From positions 1 through 36,958 of the forward strand of contig CANFTU010000004.1 of assembly GCA_947450005.1 (NCBI GenBank): a DNA stretch of 36,958 nucleotides. The letters run 5' to 3'. This DNA is from Comamonadaceae bacterium (GTDB lineage: Bacteria > Pseudomonadota > Gammaproteobacteria > Burkholderiales > Burkholderiaceae_C). Every line of letters starts with the position of its first letter. The stretch's first letter is position 1. The notes under the pieces were generated by a model. That model was given only the letters and a program-made list of their open reading frames with translations. It was not told the origin of the DNA and did no database searches. Positions 1-7,919 of this stretch are shown piece by piece. Position numbers and translations under genes: made by a program.

Positions 1-16
1 CGGACAAATCGGTCAT
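1..16 (-). CDS. 5' end of a divergent gene cut by the window edge (possible)
   Basis: On the minus strand an ATG at 16-14 opens a frame reading MTDLS before the window ends. Five codons are too few to identify a product. The reason to list it is context: a perfect 26-bp inverted repeat lies 80 bp upstream of it, in the gap shared with coaX, which suggests that a regulated gene reads leftwards. No strong Shine-Dalgarno is visible. It may equally be chance. Confidence 0.25.
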
Positions 17-96
17 GGTCGGGCTTCAGTTAACGGTATTCAGATGGGCGCAGCGCAGCGCAGGCAACGCAGGGCGCCGCATTGGGGCTTGGCGCT

Positions 97-122
97 GATT
101 GACGTTAACGTAAACGTCAATC
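97..122. promoter_or_regulatory. Perfect inverted repeat resembling a LiuR-type (MerR family) operator
   Basis: The arms GATTGACGTT and AACGTCAATC are exact reverse complements around a 6-bp centre (AACGTA), giving a TTGACGTTAACGTAAACGTCAA core. From memory, MerR-family LiuR operators of proteobacteria, which control branched-chain amino acid and acyl-CoA catabolism, have this TTnACGTnnACGTnAA look. The site is 101 bp upstream of coaX and 80 bp upstream of a possible leftward ATG. The leftward gene is the likelier target, since coaX is normally a housekeeping gene. The palindrome is seen; the regulator is inferred. Confidence 0.55.
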
Positions 123-222
123 GAGCCCGCACTGTAGCGCATCCCGCCGCGAGGGCGCATGAGACGGCCCCAGCGCGCACCATGCTTGCACTGGTGATAA
201 TGCAAAAAACCACCCGCACCGC

Positions 223-999
223 ATGACTTTTCTCGCCCTAGATATCGGCAACACCCGCTTGAAATGGGCGCATTACGCCGCGGCCACGCCCGGAGCCACG
301 CTGCTGGCGCAAGGCGCGGAGTTTTTGCCCAATATCGACAAACTGGCCGACGGCGCGTGGAGCCAAATCAGCGCGCCCGCGCAGGTGCTGGGCTGCGTGG
401 TCGCCGGGGACGCGGTACGCCGCCGGGTGCGGGACCAGATGGAGATGTGGGACGCATCAGCGCAATGGATCGTCCCCACAGAAGCCGAGGCCGGCATCCG
501 CAACGGCTATGACCACCCCAGCCGCCTGGGCGCGGACCGTTGGGTCGCCATGATCGGGGCCTACCACCGCATGTGCGCAGCCGGCCCCGCGCGCCCGCTG
601 GTGGTGGTTATGGTCGGAACCGCGGTCACCGTGGACGCGCTGGACGCGCAAGGACATTTTTTGGGCGGCCTCATCCTGCCGGGCCACGGCATCATGCTGC
701 GCGCGCTCGAGTCCGGCACCGCCGGCCTGCATGTGCCGACCGGCGAGGTGCGCAGCTTTCCCACCAACACCAGCGACGCGCTGACCAGCGGCGGCACCTT
801 CGCGATTGCAGGGGCGATTGAACGCATGGTCCAGCACACGCAGGCGCGCTGCGGCGCCCAGCCGCTGTGCCTGATGACGGGTGGCGCGGCCTGGAAGATG
901 GCACCCAGCATCACCCACCCCTTTGAACTGGTCGACAACCTGATTTTTGACGGCCTGCTGCGCATCGCCCGCGACAAGTACGCGCCGGCCCCTGTCTGA
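223..999 (+). CDS. coaX: Type III pantothenate kinase
   Basis: CoaX phosphorylates pantothenate to 4'-phosphopantothenate, the first step of CoA synthesis, in the cytoplasm. The 258-residue protein has the usual family length. It opens with the phosphate-binding motif [10 protein letters not shown] (residues 6-15). It has the central GADRW segment, the VGTAVTVDA motif with the catalytic Asp, the GGLILPG segment and a C-terminal TGGAA nucleotide-binding motif, all expected of the ASKHA-fold type III enzymes. The ATG at 223 puts DIGNT in its normal N-terminal place. No strong Shine-Dalgarno is visible. The 60-residue ORF that overlaps its start by four bases looks spurious. The partner birA, often next to coaX in this group, is not seen. 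Confidence 0.95.
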   Translation: MTFLALDIGNTRLKWAHYAAATPGATLLAQGAEFLPNIDKLADGAWSQISAPAQVLGCVVAGDAVRRRVRDQMEMWDASAQWIVPTEAEAGIRNGYDHPSRLGADRWVAMIGAYHRMCAAGPARPLVVVMVGTAVTVDALDAQGHFLGGLILPGHGIMLRALESGTAGLHVPTGEVRSFPTNTSDALTSGGTFAIAGAIERMVQHTQARCGAQPLCLMTGGAAWKMAPSITHPFELVDNLIFDGLLRIARDKYAPAPV

Positions 1000-1020
1000 T
1001 TCCCCACCCAAGCCGCCGCC

Positions 1021-3090
1021 ATGACCCTTGCCACGGAACCCGCAAGCCACGAAGTCATCGGCGCCTGCCCGCACGACTGCCCCGACACCTGCTCGATGGT
1101 CACCACGGTGCGCGACGGCGTGGCGATCAAAGTCCACGGCAACCCGGCGCACCCGCAAACCGGCGGCGCGCTGTGCGCCAAGGTGGCGCGCTACCCCGAG
1201 CGAACGTACCACCCCGACCGCGTCTTGCAGCCCATGCGCCGCGTCGGCCCCAAGGGCGCAGGCCAGTTTGAACCGGTGAGCTGGGACGTGGCGCTGGACG
1301 ACATCGCCGCACGCCTGGGCGACCTGGCGGCACGCGGCCTGCAGCAGGCCGTGCTGCCCTACAGCTATGCCGGCACCATGGGCTACGTGCAAGGCGAGGC
1401 CATGGCGATGCGCTTTTTCAACCGGCTGGGCGCTTCACAGCTGGAGCGCACGGTCTGCGCCTCTGCGGGCGGACAGGGCCTGGGCTATACCCTGGGTGGC
1501 AAGGTCGGCATGCGGGTGGAGAACTTTGTTGACGCCCGGCTGATTCTGATCTGGGGCAGCAACTCGATTGGCAGCAACCTGCATTTCTGGGCTTATGCGC
1601 AGGAGGCCAAACGGCGCGGTGCGCGGCTGGTGTGCATCGACCCGCGACGCACCGAAACCGCGGATAAGTGCCACGACCACATCGCGCTGCTGCCGGGCAC
1701 CGACGCTGCACTGGCGCTGAGCCTGATGCAGCAGCTCATCACCCACGACTGGCTGGACCACGACTACCTGCGCGAACACACGCTGGGATGGGAAGACTTG
1801 CGCGCGCGCGCCCTGGAGTGGCCGCCCGAACGCGCTGCGGCCGTGTGCGGCATAGAGGCCGCACAGATTACCGTGCTGGCGCGGGCCTATGGCGAGACTG
1901 CCCGAGCCGGGCAGCCGGTGGCGATCCGACTGAATTACGGCATGCAACGCGTGCGCGGCGCGTCCAATGCGGTGCGCGCGGTGTGCTGTCTGCCTGCGCT
2001 GGTCGGCGCGTGGCGGCACGCGGCGGGCGGGCTCTTGCTCACCAGCTCGGGCACGCACAGCAGCAACGACGCGCTGCTGGAGCGTCCCGACCTCAGCCCC
2101 AATGCGCAGGAGCGGCTGATCAATATGAACACCATCGGCGACGACTTGCTGCGCCCGGCCAGCCCGGAGTTCGGCCCGCGCATCGACGCGGTGGTGGTTT
2201 ACAACTGCAACCCGCTGGCGATCGCCCCGGACTCCAGCAAAGTGGCCCAGGGCTTTGCCCGCGAAGACCTCTTCACCGTGGTGCTGGAGCACTTTCAAAC
2301 CGATACCGCCGACTACGCCGATTACCTGTTGCCCGCCACCACGCAGCTGGAACACTGGGACATCCACAGCAGCTACGGCCATACCGATGTGCTGCTCAAT
2401 CGCCCCAGCATCGCGCCGCTGGGACAGGCCAAACCCAATACCGAGATCTTCCGCCTGCTGGCCGCGCGCATGGGCTTTACCGAGCCCTGCTTTAGCGACG
2501 ACGACCTCAGCCTGTGCCGCCAGACCTACGGCGATAGCGTGGACTTCGAAGCCCTGCTGCGCGACGGTTTTGTGCACTTGCCTTGGCCGGATGCGCCGTT
2601 TGCGAATGGCGGCTTCCCTACGCCCTCGGGCAAATGCGAATTCAGCAGCCCGCGCCTGGCCGCCGCCGGCCACGACCCGCTGCCCGACTACCTGCCCAAT
2701 TACGAGCGCCCCGCGCCCGGCAGCCGCCACCCGCTGGCCATGATTTCGCCGCCCGGGCGCAACGCGCTCAATTCCAGCTTTGTGAACCTGGTCTTTTTGC
2801 ACCCCAAGCCCGGCCCGGTGCTGGAAATCCATCCACTGGACGCCGCCGCGCGCGGCATTGCAGACGGCGCGCTGGTGCGTGCTTTCAACGACCGGGGAAG
2901 CTACCTGTGCCGCGCCGAAGTCAGCGAACGGGCCCGCCCCGGCGTGGTGGTGGGGTTGGGTGTCTGGTGGCGCAAGATGGGGCCTGGCGGGACGAATGTG
3001 AACGAGCTGACCAGCCAGGCCCTGACCGACCTGGGCCGTGCGCCCACGTTTTACGACTGCGCGGTGGAAGTCGAACGCGCGGACGCTTAA
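1021..3090 (+). CDS. Molybdopterin-dependent oxidoreductase, DMSO-reductase superfamily
   Basis: This 689-residue protein is a bis-MGD molybdenum enzyme of unknown substrate. Its N-terminus has the [4Fe-4S] motif CPHDCPDTC (Cys16, 20, 24) with the fourth ligand in LCAK (Cys52). The large molybdopterin-binding domain follows (IWGSNSIGSNLHFW, CIDPRRTETA). A Cys at about 146 (RTVCASAGG) and an MGD-binding C-terminal domain from about 560 (HPLAMISPPGRNALNSSF, then ARGIADGALVRAF) complete it. There is no Tat or Sec signal, so it should be cytoplasmic. No gene for an iron-sulfur or membrane subunit is nearby, so it probably acts as a single subunit or with a distant partner. It begins 21 bp after coaX. 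Annotations such as formate dehydrogenase or thiosulfate reductase should not be transferred without phylogeny. Confidence 0.85.
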   Translation: MTLATEPASHEVIGACPHDCPDTCSMVTTVRDGVAIKVHGNPAHPQTGGALCAKVARYPERTYHPDRVLQPMRRVGPKGAGQFEPVSWDVALDDIAARLGDLAARGLQQAVLPYSYAGTMGYVQGEAMAMRFFNRLGASQLERTVCASAGGQGLGYTLGGKVGMRVENFVDARLILIWGSNSIGSNLHFWAYAQEAKRRGARLVCIDPRRTETADKCHDHIALLPGTDAALALSLMQQLITHDWLDHDYLREHTLGWEDLRARALEWPPERAAAVCGIEAAQITVLARAYGETARAGQPVAIRLNYGMQRVRGASNAVRAVCCLPALVGAWRHAAGGLLLTSSGTHSSNDALLERPDLSPNAQERLINMNTIGDDLLRPASPEFGPRIDAVVVYNCNPLAIAPDSSKVAQGFAREDLFTVVLEHFQTDTADYADYLLPATTQLEHWDIHSSYGHTDVLLNRPSIAPLGQAKPNTEIFRLLAARMGFTEPCFSDDDLSLCRQTYGDSVDFEALLRDGFVHLPWPDAPFANGGFPTPSGKCEFSSPRLAAAGHDPLPDYLPNYERPAPGSRHPLAMISPPGRNALNSSFVNLVFLHPKPGPVLEIHPLDAAARGIADGALVRAFNDRGSYLCRAEVSERARPGVVVGLGVWWRKMGPGGTNVNELTSQALTDLGRAPTFYDCAVEVERADA

Positions 3091-3115
3091 GACGCGCCGC
3101 GGCGCCTGCAAGCGC

Positions 3116-3562
3116 TTAAAAGCGCTGCCCGAACTTCAGCACCCGCGTGGCAATCCAGGTCTCCGCCAGAAAACACACGAGCGCGGCAAGAAAGCAAATC
3201 ACCCCGGCCAGAAAGCCGGAAAACGCCAGGCGCAAGCCCTGGTAGTCCAGCGTTTCGCCCAGAAACAGCACGATGATGGTCAGGCCAATGCTGACCGCAC
3301 ACAGCGTCAACAAGGCGATGCTGCCGTTCGCCAGTAACCCCCGGGTGCGCAAATCCACCAACTCGCGTCTGTCCGATGCGTCCTGCTCTATGTCGCGCTC
3401 ATGCTTCAAGCGCGCCTCGATAAAACGGGCCCGGTCAATGATGCGGGCCAACCGGTTCGACACCGCGCCAATCATGCCGGCCACGGCGGTGAGCAGAAAA
3501 ACGGGGGCAATGGAAAGCTGAATGCCGTGGGCAACGGTCTCGGGGTCTAGGAAAGTGGACAT
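3116..3562 (-). CDS. DUF2721 family membrane protein
   Basis: The frame is open from 3613, but the ATG at 3562 (MSTFLDPETVAHGIQ) is the probable start, giving 148 residues. It has three hydrophobic segments: IQLSIAPVFLLTAVAGMIGA, a middle one near SIALLTLCAVSIGLTIIVLF, and a last one near GFLAGVICFLAALVCFLAE. A charged helix RLARIIDRARFIEARLKHE lies between the first two. This is the pattern of the small inner-membrane DUF2721 family, whose function is unknown. The gene is convergent with the molybdoenzyme (25 bp apart) and divergent from dnaE2, with the SOS box in the shared gap. No role can be stated. Confidence 0.8.
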   Translation of the reverse strand: MSTFLDPETVAHGIQLSIAPVFLLTAVAGMIGAVSNRLARIIDRARFIEARLKHERDIEQDASDRRELVDLRTRGLLANGSIALLTLCAVSIGLTIIVLFLGETLDYQGLRLAFSGFLAGVICFLAALVCFLAETWIATRVLKFGQRF

Positions 3563-3661
3563 GCGGAAGCGGGGGTAGGGAAGCAGGGGGCAGTATGACG
3601 GCTTGAAATGCACACCGGCGGGTTCATGAAGGCCAGCGCAGGGTAAGAGTCACCATAAATA

Positions 3662-3677
3662 CTGTATATATAAACAG
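3662..3677. promoter_or_regulatory. LexA (SOS) box upstream of dnaE2
   Basis: CTGTATATATAAACAG fits the gamma/betaproteobacterial LexA consensus CTG-N10-CAG, with the usual TA-rich centre. It differs at one position from CTGTATATATATACAG. It lies 61-76 bp upstream of the dnaE2 ATG, a normal operator position, and implies DNA-damage induction of the polymerase. It also lies about 100 bp upstream of the divergent DUF2721 gene, which might be affected. Confidence 0.9.
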
Positions 3678-3701
3678 TTAATATCACTCTGACCCAATTA
3701 A
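3678..3701. repeat. TAATTGGGTCAGAGTGATATTA-like short motif
   Basis: Read on the minus strand this stretch is TTAATTGGGTCAGAGTGATA followed by TTAA. It resembles the dispersed 'AATTGGGGTCAGA...' sequences seen from memory in many proteobacteria next to transposase genes. A related copy lies inside dnaE2 at 6363-6389. The resemblance to a repeat family is recalled and unverified. Confidence 0.3.
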
Positions 3702-3737
3702 CCGCTGTCCGCGTATCGATTCGGCTGCCCCATCCGC

Positions 3738-6700
3738 ATGCAACGCCCGCCCCCACCCGATTACGCCGAACTGCATTGTCTGTCCGTCTTCAGCTTTCAG
3801 CGGGGTGCGTCGCTGCCCGATGAGCTGGTGCAGCGCGCCCATGCGCTGGGCTACCGGGCGATGGCGTTGACGGACGAGTGTTCGGTTGCGGGCATGGTGC
3901 GCGCGCATGAAGCCGCGCGGGCCGCGGACTTGAAGCTGCTGCCGGGCGCGGAGTTTGGCGTGATGCCGTCAGGCGCAGCCCAAGGCGGCGGGACGCCGGA
4001 TGTGCTGTTTCGCTTCGTCGCCTTGGCGCACGACCTGCAAGGCTGGGGCAATTTGTGTGCATTCATCACCAGCGCGCGCCGTGCCGCGCCCAAGGGGCAG
4101 TACGAACTGCGCTGGCGCACGCTCGCACAACAGCGGCATGCGCCGTCCCGCGCAGAGCCACGCATCAGGTCGGTTACCAGAACGGAAGGTTTTGACGCCT
4201 GGCCCGCGCTGGATTGCAACGAAATCATCTTGCTGCTGCCGCCAAGCTTGCCGGTGGAACATGCCTGCGCCATCGCAACAGCTGCACGCATGCGCTACGG
4301 CGCGGCGGTCTGGCTGGGGCTGGCACGCGGCCTGGGCACACAGGACGCACGCAACAGCTTGCGCCTGCAGCAGATTGCGCACTTCACCGGCGTACCGCTG
4401 GTGGCTGTGGGCAGCGTGCAAATGCATCTGCGCTCGCGCAAGCCTTTGCACGACGTGATCAGCGCCGTGCGCTTAGGGCGGCCGCTGGCGCAATGCGGGC
4501 GCGGCTTGCAATCCAACGCTGAGCGGCATTTGCGCAGCCGTGCGCGCCTGGGTGCCTTGTTCGATGCGCAATACCTGGCGAACACCCTGGTGGTGGCGCA
4601 GCGCTGCAATTTCTCGCTGAACAGCCTGCGCTACCACTACCCTTTGGAGGCCGTGTTGCCCGGCCATACCCCGGCGCAAACCCTGCGTCAGTACACCGAG
4701 GAAGGCGCGCAGCGGCGCTATCCGGGCGGCGTTCCGCAAGACGTGCGCGCGCAGGTCGAGCACGAGCTGGCGCTGATTGCCGAGCTGCATTACGAGATGT
4801 ATTTTTTGACGGTGCACGACATCGTGCGCTTCGCCCGCAGCCAGGGCATCTTGTGCCAGGGCCGTGGGTCGGCGGCGAATTCGGCGGTGTGCTACTGCCT
4901 GGGCGTGACGGAGGTGGACCCGGCACGCATGCGCGTATTGTTTGAGCGCTTTATCAGCCGCGAGCGCGCCGAACCGCCGGATATTGACGTGGACTTTGAA
5001 CATCAGCGGCGCGAAGAAGTGATTCAGTACATCTACACCAAATACGGCCGCGAGCGCGCGGCGATCACGGCGGTTGTCACCCGTTACCGCCCGCGCAGTG
5101 CGCTGCGCGATGTGGGGCGCGCACTCGGTATTCCCGAAGCCCTGATTACCGCCTTAGCCAAAGAACACCCCGGGATGTACGGCCGCACCGTGCTGGCCGA
5201 CCGCTTGCAAAGTGCCCTTGAAAGCGCAGCGAAAGTCACAGCTTCTTCGCCGGTCGTCAGCCGGGACGGCAGCGCGCTCAGCGTAGGTAAAGGAGGAGCC
5301 CGCGCAGCGGGCGGGGGACACGGAGCTGAGCGCGCTGCCGTCCCGGCACCACCAACACCGCCCCGCCGCCTGCAGCTTTGGCTCGATCTGGCCACCACTT
5401 TGCAAGGCTTCCCACGCCACCTCAGCCAGCACGTGGGCGGCTTTGTGCTTACGCAAGGGCCGCTCACGCGCGTCGTGCCAGTGGAGAACGCGGCCATGCC
5501 CGAGCGCAGCATCATCCAGTGGGACAAAGACGATCTGGACGCTGTGGGTCTTTTGAAAGTGGACGTACTGGCCCTGGGCATGCTCAGCGCCATCCACCGC
5601 TGTCTGGACTTGATCGGCCAGCGGCGCGGCACACCGCTGCGCCTGCAGGACATCCCCGCCGAAGACCCGGCGACCTACGACATGATTTGTCGCGCTGACA
5701 CCGTGGGCGTCTTCCAGATTGAGAGCCGGGCGCAAATGAGCATGCTGCCGCGCTTGAAGCCGCGCTGCTTTTACGACTTAGTGGTGCAAGTGGCTATCGT
5801 GCGCCCCGGCCCGATCCAAGGCGGCATGGTGCATCCGTATTTACAAGCGCGCGCCAACCCGCAGGCCGTTCAGTACGCCAGTCCGGCTTTGGAAGAAGTA
5901 CTCAAGCGCACGCTGGGTGTGCCGATTTTTCAAGAACAGGTGATGCAAATCGCCATGGCCGCGGCGAACTTCAGCGGCGGCGAAGCCGACAGCCTGCGCC
6001 GCTCCATGGCCGCGTGGAAGCGCAAGGGTGGCGTGCAGCACTTTTACGACCGCTTGGTCGGCGCAATGGTGGCCAATGGTTACACGCAGGAATTTGCCGA
6101 CAACCTGTTTAAGCAAATCGAAGGCTTTGGTGAGTACGGCTTCCCGGAGAGCCACGCCGCCAGTTTTGCGTTGCTGGTTTACGTGAGTTGCTGGCTCAAA
6201 CACCACGAGCCCGCCTGCTTTTTAGCCGCCATGCTCAACAGCCAGCCCCTGGGCTTCTATGCCCCGAGTCAACTGGTGCAAGACGCCCGTCGCCACGGCG
6301 TGACCGTGCTGCCGGTGGACGTGTGCCACAGCGACTGGGATTGCACCTTGGAACCTCCAAAACAATCGGGGTCAGATTCCAATTATTCCGACGCTCAGCA
6401 GCCCCAACCCGCTATCCGACTGGGCTTGTGCATGGTCAGCGGTTTGCAGGCCACGGTGGCGCAGCGCATCCACGCAGCGCGCGCGCTCAAGCACTTTGGC
6501 AGCACCGAAGAACTGGCGCAGCGTTGCGCGCTGGACAGCGGCGACCTCAAGGCCTTGGCCGCTGCCGACGCGCTGCACAGCCTGAGCGGCCACCGCCGCC
6601 AGCAAGTCTGGGATGCTGCGGCGCTGCACCCGGCACCTGCGCTCTTGCAGGGCGTACCGGTACGCGAAGACGCGCTGGCTTTCAATCCCGCACAGGAATC

Positions 6701-7118
6701 GGAAGAAGTGGTGCTGGACTACGCCGCCACGGGCCTGAGCCTGCGCAGCCACCCGGTCGCTTTTTTGCGTCCCGAACTGACCGCCCGCAAGCTGATGAGT
6801 GCGGCGCACATGCGCGACCTGCCGCACGGGCGCTTGGTGCGCACCTGCGGCCTGGTCACGATGCGCCAACAGCCGCAAACCGCCAAAGGCGTGGTGTTTG
6901 TGACGCTGGAAGACGAGACTGGCAGCACCAACGTGATTGTCTGGAAGCGCCTGAAAGATAAACAGCGCCCCGAGCTGCTGCGCGCACGCCTGCTGGCGGT
7001 GTACGGCATCTGGCAGCGCGACAGCGGCAGCGATGTGTGCCATCTGATCGCCAAACGGTTGGTCGACATGACGCCCATACTGGGAACATTGGCGGCGCAG
7101 AGCCGGGACTTCCGCTGA
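3738..7118 (+). CDS. dnaE2: Error-prone DNA polymerase DnaE2 (ImuC)
   Basis: This is a C-family polymerase alpha subunit of the damage-inducible translesion type. It is 1126 residues, slightly long for the family. Visible parts are an N-terminal PHP domain (AELHCLSVFSFQRGAS; ALTDECSVAG), the palm aspartates in PDIDVDF (414-420), the third aspartate in LLKVDVLALG (about 609), the QVAIVRPGPIQGG segment, the HhH region (FGEYGFPESHAASFALLVY) and a C-terminal OB fold near TCGLVTMRQQPQTAKGVVFV. The LexA box upstream supports SOS control. Usually imuA and imuB precede it in one operon; here they are absent. Two stretches look inserted: about residues 508-537, encoded by a perfect palindromic element, and about 874-886 (KQSGSDSNYSD), encoded by a GGGGTCAGA motif. 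The frame stays open through both. Confidence 0.95.
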   Translation: MQRPPPPDYAELHCLSVFSFQRGASLPDELVQRAHALGYRAMALTDECSVAGMVRAHEAARAADLKLLPGAEFGVMPSGAAQGGGTPDVLFRFVALAHDLQGWGNLCAFITSARRAAPKGQYELRWRTLAQQRHAPSRAEPRIRSVTRTEGFDAWPALDCNEIILLLPPSLPVEHACAIATAARMRYGAAVWLGLARGLGTQDARNSLRLQQIAHFTGVPLVAVGSVQMHLRSRKPLHDVISAVRLGRPLAQCGRGLQSNAERHLRSRARLGALFDAQYLANTLVVAQRCNFSLNSLRYHYPLEAVLPGHTPAQTLRQYTEEGAQRRYPGGVPQDVRAQVEHELALIAELHYEMYFLTVHDIVRFARSQGILCQGRGSAANSAVCYCLGVTEVDPARMRVLFERFISRERAEPPDIDVDFEHQRREEVIQYIYTKYGRERAAITAVVTRYRPRSALRDVGRALGIPEALITALAKEHPGMYGRTVLADRLQSALESAAKVTASSPVVSRDGSALSVGKGGARAAGGGHGAERAAVPAPPTPPRRLQLWLDLATTLQGFPRHLSQHVGGFVLTQGPLTRVVPVENAAMPERSIIQWDKDDLDAVGLLKVDVLALGMLSAIHRCLDLIGQRRGTPLRLQDIPAEDPATYDMICRADTVGVFQIESRAQMSMLPRLKPRCFYDLVVQVAIVRPGPIQGGMVHPYLQARANPQAVQYASPALEEVLKRTLGVPIFQEQVMQIAMAAANFSGGEADSLRRSMAAWKRKGGVQHFYDRLVGAMVANGYTQEFADNLFKQIEGFGEYGFPESHAASFALLVYVSCWLKHHEPACFLAAMLNSQPLGFYAPSQLVQDARRHGVTVLPVDVCHSDWDCTLEPPKQSGSDSNYSDAQQPQPAIRLGLCMVSGLQATVAQRIHAARALKHFGSTEELAQRCALDSGDLKALAAADALHSLSGHRRQQVWDAAALHPAPALLQGVPVREDALAFNPAQESEEVVLDYAATGLSLRSHPVAFLRPELTARKLMSAAHMRDLPHGRLVRTCGLVTMRQQPQTAKGVVFVTLEDETGSTNVIVWKRLKDKQRPELLRARLLAVYGIWQRDSGSDVCHLIAKRLVDMTPILGTLAAQSRDFR
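5260..5347. repeat. REP/MITE-like palindromic element inside the dnaE2 frame
   Basis: Two 23-bp arms, 5260-5282 (starting GCCGGGACGGCAGCGCGCTC) and 5325-5347 (ending GCGCTGCCGTCCCGGC), are perfect reverse complements. The 42-bp centre holds a second small palindrome, GCCCG-CGCAG-CGGGC. The nested structure, the 88-bp size and the sharp edges are those of a repetitive extragenic palindrome or a miniature mobile element, not of coding constraint. It is translated as a Gly/Ala-rich stretch (GKGGARAAGGGHGAERAA) that adds about 30 residues to DnaE2 without breaking the frame. Confidence 0.75.
6363..6389. repeat. GGGGTCAGA motif inside dnaE2 (second possible insertion)
   Basis: CAATCGGGGTCAGATTCCAA followed by TTATTCC encodes the polar segment QSGSDSNYS near residue 880. 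The segment's composition is unlike the surrounding protein. The sequence is close to the motif at 3678-3701 read on the other strand, so both may come from the same small repeat family. Short and imperfect, hence tentative. Confidence 0.3.
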
Positions 7119-7127
7119 TACGCCCGC

Positions 7128-7919
7128 TTACAAAAGCCCCTGCGACGCGCACCCGAGAATCGCCGGAAACGTCGCCACCCAGGCCCAGAAAAATCGGTTC
7201 AGACCAAAAAACCAGAACACCAAAAAGTGAAAGATCGCCGCAGTAGCGCAAAAAAACAGCGCCGGCAGCGGACCGATGAAAGCCAGCGGGAAACAACATT
7301 CCCACAGAATAAAAGCCCAAGCCGCCGCACGCGCCAGCAAAGGCCGCGCTAACGGGTGGCGCGCAGGCAACGGACCATAAATCGCGCCATTTAAAAAAAC
7401 CACCAAAGCCTCGCCGCTGCGCCACTGCGGCTGCAGCAGCTTGACCCAGCCCGACATGAAATACGAGGTCACCGTTTGCAGGCTGACATACCACAGGCCG
7501 GCGCGCCACCCCAGCTCCGGGTTGCCCGCGTGGACCATGCACTGCGCAATCAGCAAGCCGGTGAGCACGATTAGCGTCATGAAGTCACTGCCGCCGTTGA
7601 AAGCACCACGCCAGCGCAGCAAGACCAGCACGTGGCTGACGAACAAAAACAGCACCAGCGCCAAACTGCTGCCCTGCACGACCATAACCACCACGGCCAC
7701 CAGACGCAGCAGCAATTGCGCATGCAAAGCGGGACGGGCGAAAACGTGGTCCAGCGTGGCGCGCACATAGCGGTTAGGCACATCGTGACGCTGCAAGTGC
7801 CAGGGCCACAGGCCGCCGGGCGCAATGGCACGGCCCATGCGCAGGTATTCCAGCGTCTGCAACAAGAGGCTCAGCCCGAACAGGACTTCCAAGCCCCTGG
7901 CGGCTGCGCTCAAAGGCAT
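7128..7919 (-). CDS. HTTM-like polytopic membrane protein
   Basis: The open frame extends to 8012, but the likely start is the ATG at 7919 (MPLSAAARGLEVLFG). This overlaps the end of the upstream gene by ten bases and suggests translational coupling, giving 263 residues. About six hydrophobic segments are visible (LFGLSLLLQTLEYL, LVAVVVMVVQGSSLALVLFL, FMTLIVLTGLLIAQC and others). The segment TSYFMSGWVKLLQPQWRSG matches the pattern of HTTM/vitamin K-dependent carboxylase-like membrane domains, in which an aromatic SG.xK stretch is followed by W.xG. It is the last gene of the cupin-bciA-unknown-HTTM group. The substrate is unknown; the family call is moderate. Confidence 0.6.
   Translation of the reverse strand: MPLSAAARGLEVLFGLSLLLQTLEYLRMGRAIAPGGLWPWHLQRHDVPNRYVRATLDHVFARPALHAQLLLRLVAVVVMVVQGSSLALVLFLFVSHVLVLLRWRGAFNGGSDFMTLIVLTGLLIAQCMVHAGNPELGWRAGLWYVSLQTVTSYFMSGWVKLLQPQWRSGEALVVFLNGAIYGPLPARHPLARPLLARAAAWAFILWECCFPLAFIGPLPALFFCATAAIFHFLVFWFFGLNRFFWAWVATFPAILGCASQGLL

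Noticed and set aside
44-226. 60-residue ORF overlapping the coaX start by four bases
   Set aside because: Low-complexity Arg/Ala-rich product without recognisable features; it spans the palindromic operator, and no Shine-Dalgarno precedes it.
457-1392. 311-residue minus-strand ORF across coaX and the next gene
   Set aside because: Spans the junction of two well-supported plus-strand genes; composition typical of shadow frames.
1435-3111. 558-residue minus-strand ORF opposite the molybdoenzyme
   Set aside because: Antisense shadow of a high-GC gene; the plus-strand product has all family motifs while this one is His/Arg/Gly/Gln-rich with no domain.
3094-3126. Short palindromes GCGCCGCGGCGC and AGCGCTT/AAGCGCT between convergent genes
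   Set aside because: Easily expected in GC-rich DNA, no T-run, and the second overlaps the DUF2721 stop; too weak to call a terminator.
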